NCBI GenBank assembly: GCA_027490815.1
Contig: JAIXXJ010000019.1
Location: 124,001-188,000, forward strand
Direction of reading: 5' to 3'
DNA from: Streptomycetaceae bacterium
GTDB lineage: Bacteria; Actinomycetota; Actinomycetes; Nanopelagicales; Nanopelagicaceae
DNA: 64,000 nt
A program made the position numbers and the translations under genes. Shown here piece after piece: positions 44,895 to 55,818 of the stretch. Position 1 is the first letter of the stretch. Each line of letters begins with the position of its first letter. A model generated the notes under the pieces. It did not search any database. It saw only the letters and a program-made list of their open reading frames with translations, and had not been told where the DNA came from.

Positions 44895-47057
44895 GTGGAT
44901 ACTTTGATTGCACCACTTATCAGTGCGCTCAAAGAAAATCATGCCTCGGTTAATGCTGAGGACGTAACACGCGCATTTGAAGTTGCTAGGGATGCCCACG
45001 AAGGACAACTTCGCAAATCAGGTGAGGAATACATTACCCATCCGGTTGCGGTGGCCGAGATTCTTGCGAATTTGGGACTTAATCCAGCAACAATTATTGC
45101 GGCATTACTGCATGACACGGTTGAAGATACAAAGTACTCACTTGATCAAATGCGATCAGAGTTTGGCGAGGAGATAGCAAATCTTGTCGATGGTGTAACA
45201 AAACTAGACAAACTGGCCTATGGGCCAACCGCTGAAGCAGAGACCGTGCGCAAGATGGTCATTGCAATGTCTAGAGACATTCGGGTGTTAGTAATTAAAC
45301 TTGCTGACAGATTACACAATGCTCGTACTTGGGCATATGTCACACCTGAATCTGCTGAAAGAAAAGCGCGTGAAACTTTAGACATTTATGCACCCCTTGC
45401 ACATCGTCTTGGAATGAATGCCATTAAATGGGAATTAGAAGATCTATCCTTTGAAGTACTAGAGCCTAAAAAGTTTGAAGAGATTTCAAGATTAGTAGCA
45501 GAGCGTTCTCCGTCCCGAGAAAAATTAACAGCAGAAGTGATAAAAACTGTTCAGGCGGACCTTTTAAAGGATCATATCGAGGCAACAGTAACTGGGAGGC
45601 AGAAACACTTTTTCTCTGTTTATCAAAAAATGGTTGTTCGGGGACGCGAGTTCAATGAGATCTATGATCTAGTCGGTATTCGAGTACTTGTAAATGATGT
45701 TCGCGATTGTTACGCCGTTCTGGGTTCGATCCATGCACGCTGGAGTCCGGTACCAGGTCGTTTTAAAGACTACATCGCCATGCCAAAGTTCAATCTTTAT
45801 CAATCCCTCCATACAACTGTTATTGGGCCAACAGGCAAAGCGATAGAGATTCAGATTCGTACAAACGATATGCATGCAAGGGCCGAGCTTGGAATTGCGG
45901 CTCACTGGAAATACAAGCAAGGACCGGATAACAATAATTCTTCGCCGGAGTTGTTATGGCTTCGCCAACTTCATGAGTGGCAAAAAGAGACTGAAGATCC
46001 AGCAGATTTTCTAGAAGCATTACGTTTTGATCTAGGTTCTCCTGAGGTTTTTGTTTTTACTCCCAAAGGCAATGTTGTCGCTTTGCCAGGTGGCTCGACT
46101 CCAGTTGACTTCGCTTTTTCTGTGCATACAGATGTTGGGTTACGTTGTGCTGGCGCCAAGGTGAATGGGCGATTGGTTCCGCTTGAGTCACGTTTGGTTA
46201 ACGGTGATGTCGTTGAGATTGTTACTAACAAGAGTGAGAATGCAGGACCAAGTCGAGATTGGTTGAACTTTGTACAAAGTCCGAGAGCTCGTTCAAAAAT
46301 AAAGGCTTGGTTTAGCAAGGAAAGACGCGAAGAGGCGATTGATGCCGGAAGAGAATCAATAGCCCGTCAGATGCGTAAAGCTGGCTTGCCCCTACAAAAG
46401 ATTTTTGCAGGTCATTCATTACTTGAACTGGCACACGATCTTAGGTATTCAGATATTGATGGTCTTTACTCTGCTGTAGGGGATGGACATGTTTCAGCAT
46501 CGTCCATAGTAGAAAAGCTAGTTGCATCTTTGGGAGCAGAAGATTCACATCCTGAACCAACGATGGATGTTTACCTCAACCGCGCTCCCGTGCAACGACG
46601 CTCTAGTAATGCTATCGATGTCGAGGGAACTGATGATGTATTGGTAAAACTTGCACGCTGCTGCACTCCTGTCCCAGGCGACGAGATCATGGGATTTATT
46701 ACTAAAGGAAGTGGCGTATCGATCCACAGAGCTGATTGCACAAATGCATCCGACCTAGAGAAACACCAATTGGATCGAGTGGTAAAAGTTAAATGGAGAT
46801 TGGGAGCATCATCTGTATTTCTTGTAAATATTCAAGTGGAAGCACTTGATCGGGCCTCTCTACTTGCAGATGTCACTAGAACACTGTCTGAACAACATGT
46901 AAATATTTTGAGCGCATCAGTTAGCACCTCAAAAGATCGAACTGCATTTTCTCGCTTTACTTTTGAAATGGCAGATGCCACTCATTTAGATGCAGTCCTT
47001 GGTGCGGTGCGGGGGATTGAGGGCGTTTATGACGTTTACAGGACCACTAACAATTAA
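44895..47057 (+). CDS. relA: bifunctional (p)ppGpp synthetase/hydrolase (Rel/RSH)
   Basis: Stringent-response enzyme, 720 residues. The hydrolase HD domain is intact (His49, His73-Asp74, Glu77-Asp78 in ALLHDTVEDT). The synthetase domain has the RFKD form of the motif that marks bifunctional Rel/SpoT rather than EXDD, plus YIAMPKFNLYQSLHT. TGS (VFVFTPKGNVVALPGG), a zinc-finger-like block (LARCCTPVPGDEI) and a C-terminal ACT domain follow. It should be the only long RSH of the genome. GTG start, 8 bp after secF. Confidence 0.96.
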   Translation: MDTLIAPLISALKENHASVNAEDVTRAFEVARDAHEGQLRKSGEEYITHPVAVAEILANLGLNPATIIAALLHDTVEDTKYSLDQMRSEFGEEIANLVDGVTKLDKLAYGPTAEAETVRKMVIAMSRDIRVLVIKLADRLHNARTWAYVTPESAERKARETLDIYAPLAHRLGMNAIKWELEDLSFEVLEPKKFEEISRLVAERSPSREKLTAEVIKTVQADLLKDHIEATVTGRQKHFFSVYQKMVVRGREFNEIYDLVGIRVLVNDVRDCYAVLGSIHARWSPVPGRFKDYIAMPKFNLYQSLHTTVIGPTGKAIEIQIRTNDMHARAELGIAAHWKYKQGPDNNNSSPELLWLRQLHEWQKETEDPADFLEALRFDLGSPEVFVFTPKGNVVALPGGSTPVDFAFSVHTDVGLRCAGAKVNGRLVPLESRLVNGDVVEIVTNKSENAGPSRDWLNFVQSPRARSKIKAWFSKERREEAIDAGRESIARQMRKAGLPLQKIFAGHSLLELAHDLRYSDIDGLYSAVGDGHVSASSIVEKLVASLGAEDSHPEPTMDVYLNRAPVQRRSSNAIDVEGTDDVLVKLARCCTPVPGDEIMGFITKGSGVSIHRADCTNASDLEKHQLDRVVKVKWRLGASSVFLVNIQVEALDRASLLADVTRTLSEQHVNILSASVSTSKDRTAFSRFTFEMADATHLDAVLGAVRGIEGVYDVYRTTNN

Positions 47058-47119
47058 TGGACCCAGTATCCAACTTTTCGCACAACAAAGAGTACAACAG
47101 AAAACTAGTCGCAAAAAAC

Positions 47120-48445
47120 TTAGTTGAACTCATCCAAACTCTTTTGAGCTTCGGCAAGCCAAACTTTTCGTGCTTGAGCTGACTCACTGGCTTCACTAGC
47201 TTTCTTTGCATTTCCTGCAGCCGATGATTTTGCAGCAATCTTTTCGTAGCTTTCAATTGACGCAGTCAATTGAGCAACAACTTCTTCGGCGCGTTTCTTT
47301 GCAGCAGGATCAGATTTTCTCCAGATATCTGCCTCTGCCTCTTTAATTCTCTTTTCAACAGCATTGACGCGAGCATCAAGTGCTGCTCGCTTATCACGAT
47401 GGGTCATGCCAATTTTTTCCCACGCTCTTAAATGTTCAGATAGAGCCTTTCGTGCGATTTTCACATCAGTGAAAGGAATGAGCGCTTCGATAACAATTAC
47501 TAACTCTTCGCGTTTGGCAAGATTAGCGGCCATAGTTACATCCCGCTTTTCTAAATCTGCATTTTTTGCAGCAAAGAATTGATCTTGCGCAGCTTTAAAG
47601 CGTCCCCACAACTTCGCATCATCACTTGGTTTGCCACGACCAGAGGCCTTCCACTGATCCATTAATAATTTGAATTTCTTAGCCGTTGGAACCCACTCAG
47701 TAGAGGTTGCTAGTTTTTCAGCCTCAGCAACGATTAGTTTCTTTGCATCAGAGACAACAGATTGGGTGGCTTCAAGTGCTGCAAAATGGGTCCTTCGTCG
47801 CTTATCAAATTTATTCCGAGATGATGAAAAACGCTTCCATAATTGGGTATCGGTAGCTTTGTCTAGACGTGGTGCAGCCTTCCATTCATCCATAAGAACT
47901 TTCAGACGATCTCCGGTGGTTTTCCAACTTTCAGATAACGCAAGTGACTCAGCTTCGGCAACAATCTTTTCTTTCTCCACAATGATTTGTGCACGTCGGG
48001 CTTCTTTTGCAGCAGACTCTGCAGCCTTCTTCGCCTCATATGCTTCACGGTGGCCCTCAATAAGGGGTTCGATTTGTTCAACTGATGCTGCAAGCGAATC
48101 AAGATCTCCAACACCGTTTAAATCTTTGACTTGTTCACGCAGTTTTTTTACTGCCGCATATGCATCCGATGGCACCATTGCACCGCTTTTGATTCGTGCA
48201 GCAAGTAGGGCAACTTCAGATGCTAGATGTTCGAACTTTCGCACGAAATAGTTCAGAGCCTCTTCAGGACTCTTCCCGGGATATGAACCTACGGCTTTCT
48301 CACCACTGGCAGTGCGAACAAAAACTGTTCCATCTTCTCCAACTCGACCAAAGGCTGAAGGATCTCCAATCAACGCGCTAGCTGCACTTACAGCCTGAGG
48401 CATAACTGCCGGGTTGACCTGTTCTGGAAAATTGGTATCTGTCAT
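47120..48445 (-). CDS. DUF349 repeat protein
   Basis: A 441-residue, highly charged, mostly alpha-helical protein. Three or more DUF349 repeats are visible from shared patterns around WKxxxxxLxxLMDxWKAxxR (for example SWKTTGDRLKVLMDEWKA and EWVPTAKKFKLLMDQWKA) with LWxRFxxxxxxFxxxR helices between; the last third is a Lys/Ala/Glu coiled coil. No membrane segment or signal. Function unknown; the family lies next to relA/hisS in Actinobacteria. It is convergent with relA across 62 bp and divergent from the MBL gene. Confidence 0.87.
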   Translation of the reverse strand: MTDTNFPEQVNPAVMPQAVSAASALIGDPSAFGRVGEDGTVFVRTASGEKAVGSYPGKSPEEALNYFVRKFEHLASEVALLAARIKSGAMVPSDAYAAVKKLREQVKDLNGVGDLDSLAASVEQIEPLIEGHREAYEAKKAAESAAKEARRAQIIVEKEKIVAEAESLALSESWKTTGDRLKVLMDEWKAAPRLDKATDTQLWKRFSSSRNKFDKRRRTHFAALEATQSVVSDAKKLIVAEAEKLATSTEWVPTAKKFKLLMDQWKASGRGKPSDDAKLWGRFKAAQDQFFAAKNADLEKRDVTMAANLAKREELVIVIEALIPFTDVKIARKALSEHLRAWEKIGMTHRDKRAALDARVNAVEKRIKEAEADIWRKSDPAAKKRAEEVVAQLTASIESYEKIAAKSSAAGNAKKASEASESAQARKVWLAEAQKSLDEFN

Positions 48446-48621
48446 GAGAGTGATCCTTTCAGCGCGGTGTTCAATATGAACGTCGCTATGTACTGGGCGA
48501 TGCTAAGAAGTCTTTAGACATCCAAGCGTGGATAGAGTCTGTATTCAGTGGTAAAAGGTACCCTGTCTACCTGTGCGGGCGTAAATCTCGCTAATTCTGA
48601 GCGTACTGGAGGGCTTGTTTA

Positions 48622-49284
48622 ATGTTGGTCGACTCCTTTGCCGCTAAAATGTATGCGACAAACTGCTGGGTTCTAGCTTCTGAGCCAGGATCAGAGTGTG
48701 TTGTGGTTGATCCGGGCATGCCCGATGTTTCACTGCAACTAGAGGAAATTCTTTCACGGCATAAGTTAAAACCAGTTGCAATCATCGCTACACATGGACA
48801 TCTTGACCATACATTTTCAATTCAACCAATTGCTGATGGTTACGACATTCCTACCTACATACACAGTCAGGATCGGCCATTTCTAGTAAGACCGCAGGAT
48901 CAAGTCAGTCCTGAATTCGCGGAAACGTTGCAGGAGATGATTTTTACGGAACCGCATGAAGTCAGGGAATTACGAAACGGTGAAGTATTGGAATTGGTTG
49001 GACTTTCATTTAAGGCAATTCACTCGCCAGGTCACACTGGAGGATCCTTGATGTTTGAAGTTGATAATGAAGTCTTGATAAGTGGTGACGTTCTTTTTGC
49101 CGGTGCTATTGGGCGCACTGATTTGCCAACGGGATCTCCTGTACAAATGGAGGAGACCTTACGTAAAAAAGTTTTGCCACTGGCCGATCATCTTCGAGTT
49201 TTACCCGGTCATGGGCCAGAGACCGTTTTGTCACATGAGAAGAAAACAAATCCGTATTTGACTAGTTTGATAGGACGACACTGA
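48622..49284 (+). CDS. MBL-fold hydrolase, glyoxalase II-like
   Basis: Metallo-beta-lactamase-fold enzyme of 220 residues. Metal-binding motifs: THGHLDH (HxHxDH), SPGHTGGS with the next His, [14 protein letters not shown] with the bridging Asp, and [13 protein letters not shown]. It resembles YcbL-type glyoxalase II proteins that hydrolyse thioesters such as lactoylglutathione or related conjugates; the natural thiol substrate here is unknown. GGAGGG lies 8 nt before the ATG. It overlaps hisS by one base. Confidence 0.9.
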   Translation: MLVDSFAAKMYATNCWVLASEPGSECVVVDPGMPDVSLQLEEILSRHKLKPVAIIATHGHLDHTFSIQPIADGYDIPTYIHSQDRPFLVRPQDQVSPEFAETLQEMIFTEPHEVRELRNGEVLELVGLSFKAIHSPGHTGGSLMFEVDNEVLISGDVLFAGAIGRTDLPTGSPVQMEETLRKKVLPLADHLRVLPGHGPETVLSHEKKTNPYLTSLIGRH

Positions 49285-50534
49285 TGTCCGAACAGAAAAT
49301 TCAAGCACCTAAAGGTGTCAGTGAATACGTTCCTGAGCGTTCAAAATCTTTTGAATTCGTTCGAAACGCTTTAATTGAACCGGCAAAAAGAGCTGGATAT
49401 CAGTTAATCGAACTACCTGTTTTTGAAGACACCGAACTTTTTCGAAGAGGTGTCGGAGAATCCACGGATGTAGTTTCGAAAGAAATGTATACATTTGAAG
49501 ATCGAGGCGGAAGATCCATAACTTTAAGACCAGAAGGAACTGCTGGCGTAATGCGCGCAGTTATAGAACATGGTTTAGATCGAGGCCAGCTACCCGTAAA
49601 ACTTTGGTATGCAGGTCAATTTTTTAGGGCAGAACGTCCGCAAGCCGGAAGATTCAGACAGTTTTATCAAGTTGGCATCGAAGCAATTGGTTTAGACGAT
49701 CCAGCCATTGACGCGGAAGTGATAGCCATTGCAGATGCCGGTTTCAAATCTTTAGGTTTGAGCAAGTATCGATTAGAGATCACTTCTCTAGGCGATCTCG
49801 CATCTAGGGCTGCTCACCGAGTTGAACTTTCGAAATTTATAGAAACGTTAGATTTAGATGAAGCAACTGCAGAGCGTGCAAAGTTAAATCCATTGCGTCT
49901 CTTTGATGATAAGCGCGAAGAAATGAAGGAAGCAATGTTGGGTGCACCGCTTCTCATGGATTACTTGAATGAAGAGTCCTTGCAACATTTTAAGTCGGTT
50001 ATGAAATATTTGGACCAAATGGAAATCGCATATGTTTTGAATTCAAGAATGGTTCGTGGTTTGGATTACTACACAGGAACCACTTTTGAGTTTGTGCATG
50101 AGCTTCTAGGCGCGCAATCAGGTATTGGTGGCGGCGGTCGCTATGACGGGTTAATGCAAGCCTTAGGTGGTCAGGCTCTTTCTGGAATTGGATTTGGATT
50201 AGGGATTGATCGAGTGTTGCTTGCTGCAGAGGCCGAGGGAATTATTAGTCAAGAGTCATTTGTTTCAGATCTCTACATCATTCCTTTGGGAGATACGGCC
50301 AAGGAAATGGCCCTAAAAATAGCCAAGGATCTTCGCAGTGCTGGAAAAACAGTGGAGATTGCTTTTGGTGATCGAGGACTCAAGGGTTCAATGAAAGCCG
50401 CCGATAAAACAGGTGCTTCCTATGTTGTAGTTCTCGGAGAGTCAGAATTGGAGAGCTCTGTGGTGGAGTTAAAACGCATGAAAACAGGAGAGAGTTCTTC
50501 AGTTAAGATTGCATCATTGCTGCAGTACCTATGA
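49284..50534 (+). CDS. hisS: histidyl-tRNA synthetase
   Basis: Class II synthetase for histidine, 416 residues. Visible: N-terminal [10 protein letters not shown], motif 2 [18 protein letters not shown], histidine-specific blocks [13 protein letters not shown] and GGGGRYDGL, motif 3 [14 protein letters not shown], and a C-terminal anticodon-binding domain. In many Actinobacteria the same MBL-hisS pairing follows relA. Confidence 0.97.
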   Translation: MSEQKIQAPKGVSEYVPERSKSFEFVRNALIEPAKRAGYQLIELPVFEDTELFRRGVGESTDVVSKEMYTFEDRGGRSITLRPEGTAGVMRAVIEHGLDRGQLPVKLWYAGQFFRAERPQAGRFRQFYQVGIEAIGLDDPAIDAEVIAIADAGFKSLGLSKYRLEITSLGDLASRAAHRVELSKFIETLDLDEATAERAKLNPLRLFDDKREEMKEAMLGAPLLMDYLNEESLQHFKSVMKYLDQMEIAYVLNSRMVRGLDYYTGTTFEFVHELLGAQSGIGGGGRYDGLMQALGGQALSGIGFGLGIDRVLLAAEAEGIISQESFVSDLYIIPLGDTAKEMALKIAKDLRSAGKTVEIAFGDRGLKGSMKAADKTGASYVVVLGESELESSVVELKRMKTGESSSVKIASLLQYL

Positions 50535-50568
50535 CCGCGATTTACAAAAACTAAGGGATTTCATCTAA

Positions 50569-52323
50569 ATGCTAAGAACTCATGATGCTGGTTCACTCCG
50601 CAAATCTTTAGCGGGTCAAACAGTTACTTTGGCAGGATGGGTTTCACGCCGACGTGATCATGGTGGAGTGGCCTTCATCGATCTCCGCGATGCTTCAGGT
50701 TCGGTCCAAGTTGTTATTCGTGATGAAAAAATGGCTGGATCACTCAGAGCCGAGTGGTGTTTATTAATCACTGGTGAAGTAGTAGCGCGTCCTGATGGAA
50801 ATGAGAATAAGAACATTCCAACTGGAGAAATCGAAGTGATGGGTGATGTTGTCGTTGTGCTTTCAGAGTCAGCACCGCTGCCATTTCCAGTAGACAGTGG
50901 GGATGATTCCGAGATCAATGAGGAATCTCGTTTGCGATATCGATATCTGGATCTGCGTCGCGAGAAACCAGCTCAGAATCTGCGCCTGCGTTCGAAGGTG
51001 ACATCGACCATTCGTAGAGTGATGGAGGAGGAAACCTTTCTTGAGATTGAAACTCCCTACTTAACACGTTCAACTCCAGAGGGTGCTCGAGATTTCTTGG
51101 TTCCAGTTCGTCTTCAGCCGGGAAGTTGGTATGCACTTCCTCAGTCTCCACAACTGTTTAAGCAATTGCTGATGGTCGCAGGAATGGAAAAGTACTACCA
51201 AATTGCTCGCTGTTTCCGCGATGAAGATTTTAGAGCAGATCGACAACCTGAGTTCACGCAGTTAGATATTGAGATGTCATTCATTGATCAAGAAGACATT
51301 CTTGCGATAGCAGAAAAGATTGTCGCAAGAGTCTGGAAAGAAGCAGTCAGTTACGAAATTTCATTGCCAATACCTCGCATGACTTATGCCGATGCAATGA
51401 AAGATTATGGGTCAGACAAGCCTGATCTTCGCTTTGGGAACAAACTTGTAGATCTCACAGGATTCTTTTCGCAAACTCAGTTTCGCGTCTTTCAGGCGCC
51501 ATATGTGGGCGCAGTTGTCATGCCAGCAGGTGCATCCTCGGCGCGCCGGGAACTAGATGCTTGGCAAGATTGGGCAAAGGCACGAGGTGCCAAAGGATTG
51601 GCATACATATTAGTCAATGATGATTTAACTTTAGGTGGTCCCGTCTCAAAAAATCTTTCAGAGACAGAAAGTTCGGGAATTGTGTCGGCGGCAGGTGCAA
51701 AGGCTGGAGATGCAATATTTTTCGCAGCTGGTGAGCGCACCGCTTCACTCAATCTTCTTGGCGCTGTTCGACTGGAAATAGGCAAGCGCTGTAATTTGAT
51801 ACCTGAAGGAAAATGGGAATTTGTTTGGGTTGTCGATGCACCAATGTTCGAACCGACCGATGGGGGAGGTTGGACTGCAGTTCATCATCCCTTCACAGGT
51901 CCTAAACCTGAGTTTGCGAAAACTTTTAAATCTAATCCTGGCGATGCACTTGCCTATGCTTATGACATTGTTCTAAATGGAACAGAGCTCGGTGGAGGAT
52001 CTATCCGTATCCACGATAGACAGATTCAAAAAGATGTTTTCTCTGTAATTGGTTTAAGTGATGATGAAGCAGCCAGCAAATTTGGTTTCTTACTTGAGGC
52101 ATTTAACTATGGACCTCCGCCACACGGAGGCATCGCACTTGGCCTAGATCGAGTGTGTGCATTATTGACAGGATCAGATTCGATTCGCGAAGTAATCGCC
52201 TTTCCAAAAACGGCCAGTGGGGGAGATCCATTAACTGGTGCACCAACTCCCATAACCCCGGCCCAACGCAAGGAAAGCGGAATCGATTGGGTCCCAGAAG
52301 TAAAATCCAACGAAGACAAGTAG
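50569..52323 (+). CDS. aspS: aspartyl-tRNA synthetase, bacterial type
   Basis: 584 residues: N-terminal OB-fold ([19 protein letters not shown]), class II motif 2 [20 protein letters not shown], the bacterial GAD insertion domain (about residues 290-410) and motif 3 [14 protein letters not shown]. Whether it also mischarges tRNA-Asn (with GatCAB repair) cannot be settled here. AAGGGAT lies 10 nt before the ATG. Confidence 0.97.
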   Translation: MLRTHDAGSLRKSLAGQTVTLAGWVSRRRDHGGVAFIDLRDASGSVQVVIRDEKMAGSLRAEWCLLITGEVVARPDGNENKNIPTGEIEVMGDVVVVLSESAPLPFPVDSGDDSEINEESRLRYRYLDLRREKPAQNLRLRSKVTSTIRRVMEEETFLEIETPYLTRSTPEGARDFLVPVRLQPGSWYALPQSPQLFKQLLMVAGMEKYYQIARCFRDEDFRADRQPEFTQLDIEMSFIDQEDILAIAEKIVARVWKEAVSYEISLPIPRMTYADAMKDYGSDKPDLRFGNKLVDLTGFFSQTQFRVFQAPYVGAVVMPAGASSARRELDAWQDWAKARGAKGLAYILVNDDLTLGGPVSKNLSETESSGIVSAAGAKAGDAIFFAAGERTASLNLLGAVRLEIGKRCNLIPEGKWEFVWVVDAPMFEPTDGGGWTAVHHPFTGPKPEFAKTFKSNPGDALAYAYDIVLNGTELGGGSIRIHDRQIQKDVFSVIGLSDDEAASKFGFLLEAFNYGPPPHGGIALGLDRVCALLTGSDSIREVIAFPKTASGGDPLTGAPTPITPAQRKESGIDWVPEVKSNEDK

Positions 52324-52331
52324 ATCTCAGA

Positions 52332-52343
52332 TAGGCTTCTGAC
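52332..52343 (+). promoter_or_regulatory. leaderless internal promoter of the DUF948 gene
   Basis: TAGGCT (52332-52337) ends 6 nt before ATG 52344, in the 20-bp gap after aspS. It may give alaS and the following genes transcription independent of hisS-aspS. Confidence 0.5.
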
Positions 52344-52706
52344 ATGGGTCCAGGTGGAATAGCAACGATTATTGCGGCTTCTTCATTAGCTGTTATAGCA
52401 ATCGCGATTGCCTATGTAGTGGTGCGAGTTGGCCGCCTAGTAGATGAGGCAAAGGCTTCGCTCAAGGCATTAACGGCAGAGACGGCCCCGCTAATCGATG
52501 AAGTTCATACAACCGTCACGCTAGTTAATGGTCCTTTGCATAGCCTCAACCGGATCACTAAAAACGCTGAGGAAGTCACCAATAAATTGACTGAAGCAAC
52601 TGGTGATTTGATTACTAAGAATAGTTCTGTTGTGAAAGTTGCAGGAGCCCTTATTTCTGCAGCACAAATGAAAAAAGGTCGTTCAAAAAAGAAGAAGGCT
52701 GAGTGA
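52344..52706 (+). CDS. DUF948 family protein
   Basis: A 120-residue protein with one N-terminal membrane helix (IATIIAASSLAVIAIAIAYVVVRVG) followed by an amphipathic helical region (LVDEAKASLKAL, INVNGPLHSLNRITKN-like spacing) and a Lys-rich end (KKGRSKKKKAE). This is the DUF948 layout, probably a membrane-tethered coiled coil. Function unknown. It lies between aspS and alaS, as in other Actinobacteria. Confidence 0.83.
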   Translation: MGPGGIATIIAASSLAVIAIAIAYVVVRVGRLVDEAKASLKALTAETAPLIDEVHTTVTLVNGPLHSLNRITKNAEEVTNKLTEATGDLITKNSSVVKVAGALISAAQMKKGRSKKKKAE

Positions 52707-52715
52707 TTCTAGACA

Positions 52716-55388
52716 GTGGAATCCGCCGAGATCCGTTCGCGCTGGCTGCGCTTTTTTGAATCTGACAACCGACAGGGTCTGCTTCATACAGTTGTACCCT
52801 CGGCTTCCCTGATTGCCGATGATCCAAATCTTTTACTAGTAAATGCGGGAATGGTTCCCTTTAAGCCATATTTCTTGGGTGAGGTAACTCCGCCATATAA
52901 GCGCGCGACTTCTGTTCAAAAGTGTGTACGCACTTTAGATATCGACGAGGTTGGAAAAACTACTCGACATGCATCGTTTTTCCAGATGTGTGGAAATTTC
53001 TCTTTTGGGGATTACTTCAAAGAAGGTGCTATAGCGCTAGCTTGGGAACTTTTAACCCGCCCAATTAGCGATGGTGGTTATGGGTTACCTGAGGAAAAAC
53101 TATGGGTGACCGTCTATCTCGATGACGACGAGGCTGCAGATATTTGGCATATGAAAATCGGAATACCTAAAGAGCGCATACAACGAAGAGATATGGCAGA
53201 TAACTTTTGGTCGATGGGCGTTCCTGGTCCATGTGGCCCTTGTTCTGAGATTTATTACGATCGTGGTCCTGCATACGGAGTTGAAGGCGGTCCGATTGCC
53301 GATGAGAATAGATATTTAGAAGTTTGGAACCTCGTGTTTATGCAGAACGAAAGAGGTGCAGGAGGAGGTAAAGATAGCTACCCAATTTTGGGCGAACTCC
53401 CTGCAAAAAGTATTGATACAGGTTTAGGTCTAGAAAGAACCGCTGCAATCTTGCAAGGTGTAGAAAATATCTATGAAATAGATACAACAGTTCAAATTCT
53501 CAATAGAGCGACGCAGTTAACTGGTGTGAAGTATGGCAGCAATGAAAAATCCGACATTTCACTCCGTGTAATTGCAGATCACGCTCGCACATCGGCAATG
53601 TTGATCGGTGATGGTGTGACGCCAGGCAATGAAGGTCGCGGATATGTTCTTCGACGAATGATGAGACGCACAATAAGAAATATGCGCCTATTGGGCTCAT
53701 CTGATCCGATTATGTCTGAACTAACCGTGGCTGCGATATCAGCCATGGGTTCTCAGTATCCAGAGTTAGTAAGTGATAAGAAAAGGATTCTTGAAGTAAG
53801 CGCATCAGAAGAGGAAAGCTTCCTAACTACTCTAAAGAGTGGAACGGCAATTTTTGATATGGCATCTTCTGCGACTAAGAAGACAAGCGGCAAAGTAATT
53901 GCAGGAGATGAAGTATTCAAACTCCACGACACGTATGGGTTTCCTTTTGACCTTACTTTAGAAATGGCTCGCGAAGAGGGTCTAACAGTTGATGAGGATG
54001 GATTCCGCCGGCTCATGAAAGAACAACGCGAGCGAGCAAAGGCAGATGCCAAGTCTAAGAAATCTGGACACACAGATGTCTCCGTATATCGTCAGATAGC
54101 TGACAAAAGCGGAAAGAGTGAGTTTGTAGGTTATGTTCAGCAAAGCTGCGAATCGAAAATTACGGGATTGCTTGTAGATGGAACTGGTGTTGCATCTGCT
54201 TCAGAAAATGATGAAGTAGAAATTACATTAAATAGAACTCCCTTTTATGCAGAAGGTGGAGGTCAATTAGCAGATGGTGGCCGTATCACTCTAGAAAACG
54301 GGGCCATTGTTGAAATTGATGATGTTCAAAATCCAGTTCCCGGATTATCTGTTCACCGTGGTCGAATTATTCGAGGAAATGTTGATGTTGGTGCCGAAGT
54401 TCTGGCCGAGATTGATAAGGAGAGGCGCAACGGTATTTCACGCGCTCACACCGCAACGCACATGGTACATAAGGCCTTTCGCGAGACTTTAGGTGAAACC
54501 GCCGTACAGGCTGGTTCTGAAAACTCACCAGGACGTTTTCGTTTTGATTTCCCAGCGACAGGTTCGGTCCCATCTTCTGTGTTACATGAAGTTGAATCTA
54601 GAGTTAATACACTACTTCTAGATGATCTTGAAGTGACTGCTGAAAGCATGAGTCAGGCTCAGGCTAAAGAGTTGGGCGCTATGGCTTTGTTTGGCGAAAA
54701 ATATGGAGATGTAGTTCGAGTTGTCAGTGTCGGCGATTGGGCACGAGAGCTTTGCGGCGGCACACATGTAAATCGATCAGGTCAGCTCGGAATTGTGAAG
54801 TTACTCGGAGAGTCATCTATTGGTGCGGGTGTGCGTCGCGTTGAAGCACTTGTGGGAGTTGATGCATATAAGTTTTTAGCAAGAGAACACGTATTGTTAA
54901 ATTCTCTGACAGAGATTATCAAAGGTGCTCGCACCGAAGAATTACCCGAGAGAATCTCTGAGCTCATCAGCAGAATGAAAGATATCGAGAAGGATTTAGC
55001 ATCCTTTAGATCAACTGCGGCTCTGGCCCAAGTTGGAGAACTAGCTAAGAAGGCACAAACTGTTAAGGGATTCTCCTTCGTTTCAGCCGTTATGGCCGAT
55101 GGACTTCTTCCTGACGATCTGCGCAAGATTTCACTGGATTTAAGGGGACGTTTAAAGAATTCAGTAGTCGCACTCATTAGCAGCAATGATGGTAAGCCAG
55201 TACTTGTTGTTGCAGTAAGTGACGAAGCAAGAGCTGCTGGAATTAAGGCTGGGGCGCTTGTAAAGATTGGTTCAGTGGTCCTTGGCGGTGGTGGTGGAGG
55301 TAAGGATGATTTTGCCCAAGGCGGCGGAGTAGATTCCTCTCGTTCAGTTGATGCACTTTCGGCAATATCTGCCTCACTAGCTGGTTAA
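52716..55388 (+). CDS. alaS: alanyl-tRNA synthetase
   Basis: 890 residues with the full bacterial order: catalytic domain starting [11 protein letters not shown] with [18 protein letters not shown], the tRNA-recognition region, the editing domain with zinc-binding [11 protein letters not shown] (HxxxH) and [13 protein letters not shown] (CxxxH), and the C-Ala domain ending in the Gly-rich [18 protein letters not shown] start 9 bp after the DUF948 gene. Its editing domain removes mischarged Ser and Gly. Confidence 0.98.
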   Translation: MESAEIRSRWLRFFESDNRQGLLHTVVPSASLIADDPNLLLVNAGMVPFKPYFLGEVTPPYKRATSVQKCVRTLDIDEVGKTTRHASFFQMCGNFSFGDYFKEGAIALAWELLTRPISDGGYGLPEEKLWVTVYLDDDEAADIWHMKIGIPKERIQRRDMADNFWSMGVPGPCGPCSEIYYDRGPAYGVEGGPIADENRYLEVWNLVFMQNERGAGGGKDSYPILGELPAKSIDTGLGLERTAAILQGVENIYEIDTTVQILNRATQLTGVKYGSNEKSDISLRVIADHARTSAMLIGDGVTPGNEGRGYVLRRMMRRTIRNMRLLGSSDPIMSELTVAAISAMGSQYPELVSDKKRILEVSASEEESFLTTLKSGTAIFDMASSATKKTSGKVIAGDEVFKLHDTYGFPFDLTLEMAREEGLTVDEDGFRRLMKEQRERAKADAKSKKSGHTDVSVYRQIADKSGKSEFVGYVQQSCESKITGLLVDGTGVASASENDEVEITLNRTPFYAEGGGQLADGGRITLENGAIVEIDDVQNPVPGLSVHRGRIIRGNVDVGAEVLAEIDKERRNGISRAHTATHMVHKAFRETLGETAVQAGSENSPGRFRFDFPATGSVPSSVLHEVESRVNTLLLDDLEVTAESMSQAQAKELGAMALFGEKYGDVVRVVSVGDWARELCGGTHVNRSGQLGIVKLLGESSIGAGVRRVEALVGVDAYKFLAREHVLLNSLTEIIKGARTEELPERISELISRMKDIEKDLASFRSTAALAQVGELAKKAQTVKGFSFVSAVMADGLLPDDLRKISLDLRGRLKNSVVALISSNDGKPVLVVAVSDEARAAGIKAGALVKIGSVVLGGGGGGKDDFAQGGGVDSSRSVDALSAISASLAG

Positions 55389-55392
55389 TGCA

Positions 55393-55818
55393 ATGCAGCG
55401 TGGGCGTCGTATCGCATTTGACTACGGAGATGTCCGAATAGGCGTTGCAACAAGTGATGCGGACTCAATATTGGTTTCGCCCTTAAGGACATTATCGACA
55501 TCATCGAAGAATTTACTGAAAGAGATTTCTGCAATTTTTGAAGAGATTGCACCTATCGAAATCTATGTAGGTAGACCAACTAACTTGAGCGGATTAGATG
55601 GGTTAGCTACATCCAAAGCACTAGATTTCTCTAAAGAATTAGAAAGCATTACGCAGATTCCTGTAAAACTAATTGATGAGCGTATGAGCACAGTTTCTGC
55701 GTCAAAAATGCTTCGAGAAGCCGGAAAAGACGCAAAGCACGCTAAATCAATGATCGATATGGCTGCAGCTGTGGCAATTCTAGAATTTGCAATATCAGTA
55801 GAAAAGGCAAAACAATGA
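55393..55818 (+). CDS. ruvX: Holliday junction resolvase-like protein RuvX/YqgF
   Basis: RNase H-fold nuclease of 141 residues: IAFDYGDVRIGVATSD carries the first Asp, VGRPTNLSG the second block, and LIDERMSTVSASKML with the Glu of the active site. The family acts in pre-16S rRNA end processing in E. coli; a recombination role has also been proposed. It lies 4 bp after alaS and overlaps mltG by 4 bp. Confidence 0.94.
   Translation: MQRGRRIAFDYGDVRIGVATSDADSILVSPLRTLSTSSKNLLKEISAIFEEIAPIEIYVGRPTNLSGLDGLATSKALDFSKELESITQIPVKLIDERMSTVSASKMLREAGKDAKHAKSMIDMAAAVAILEFAISVEKAKQ

Noticed and set aside
47364-48381. Long plus-strand open frames opposite the DUF349 gene (for example 47670-48251)
   Set aside because: Ser/Phe/Ala-rich translations typical of the complement of Lys/Glu/Ala-rich coiled-coil genes; the minus-strand protein explains the region.
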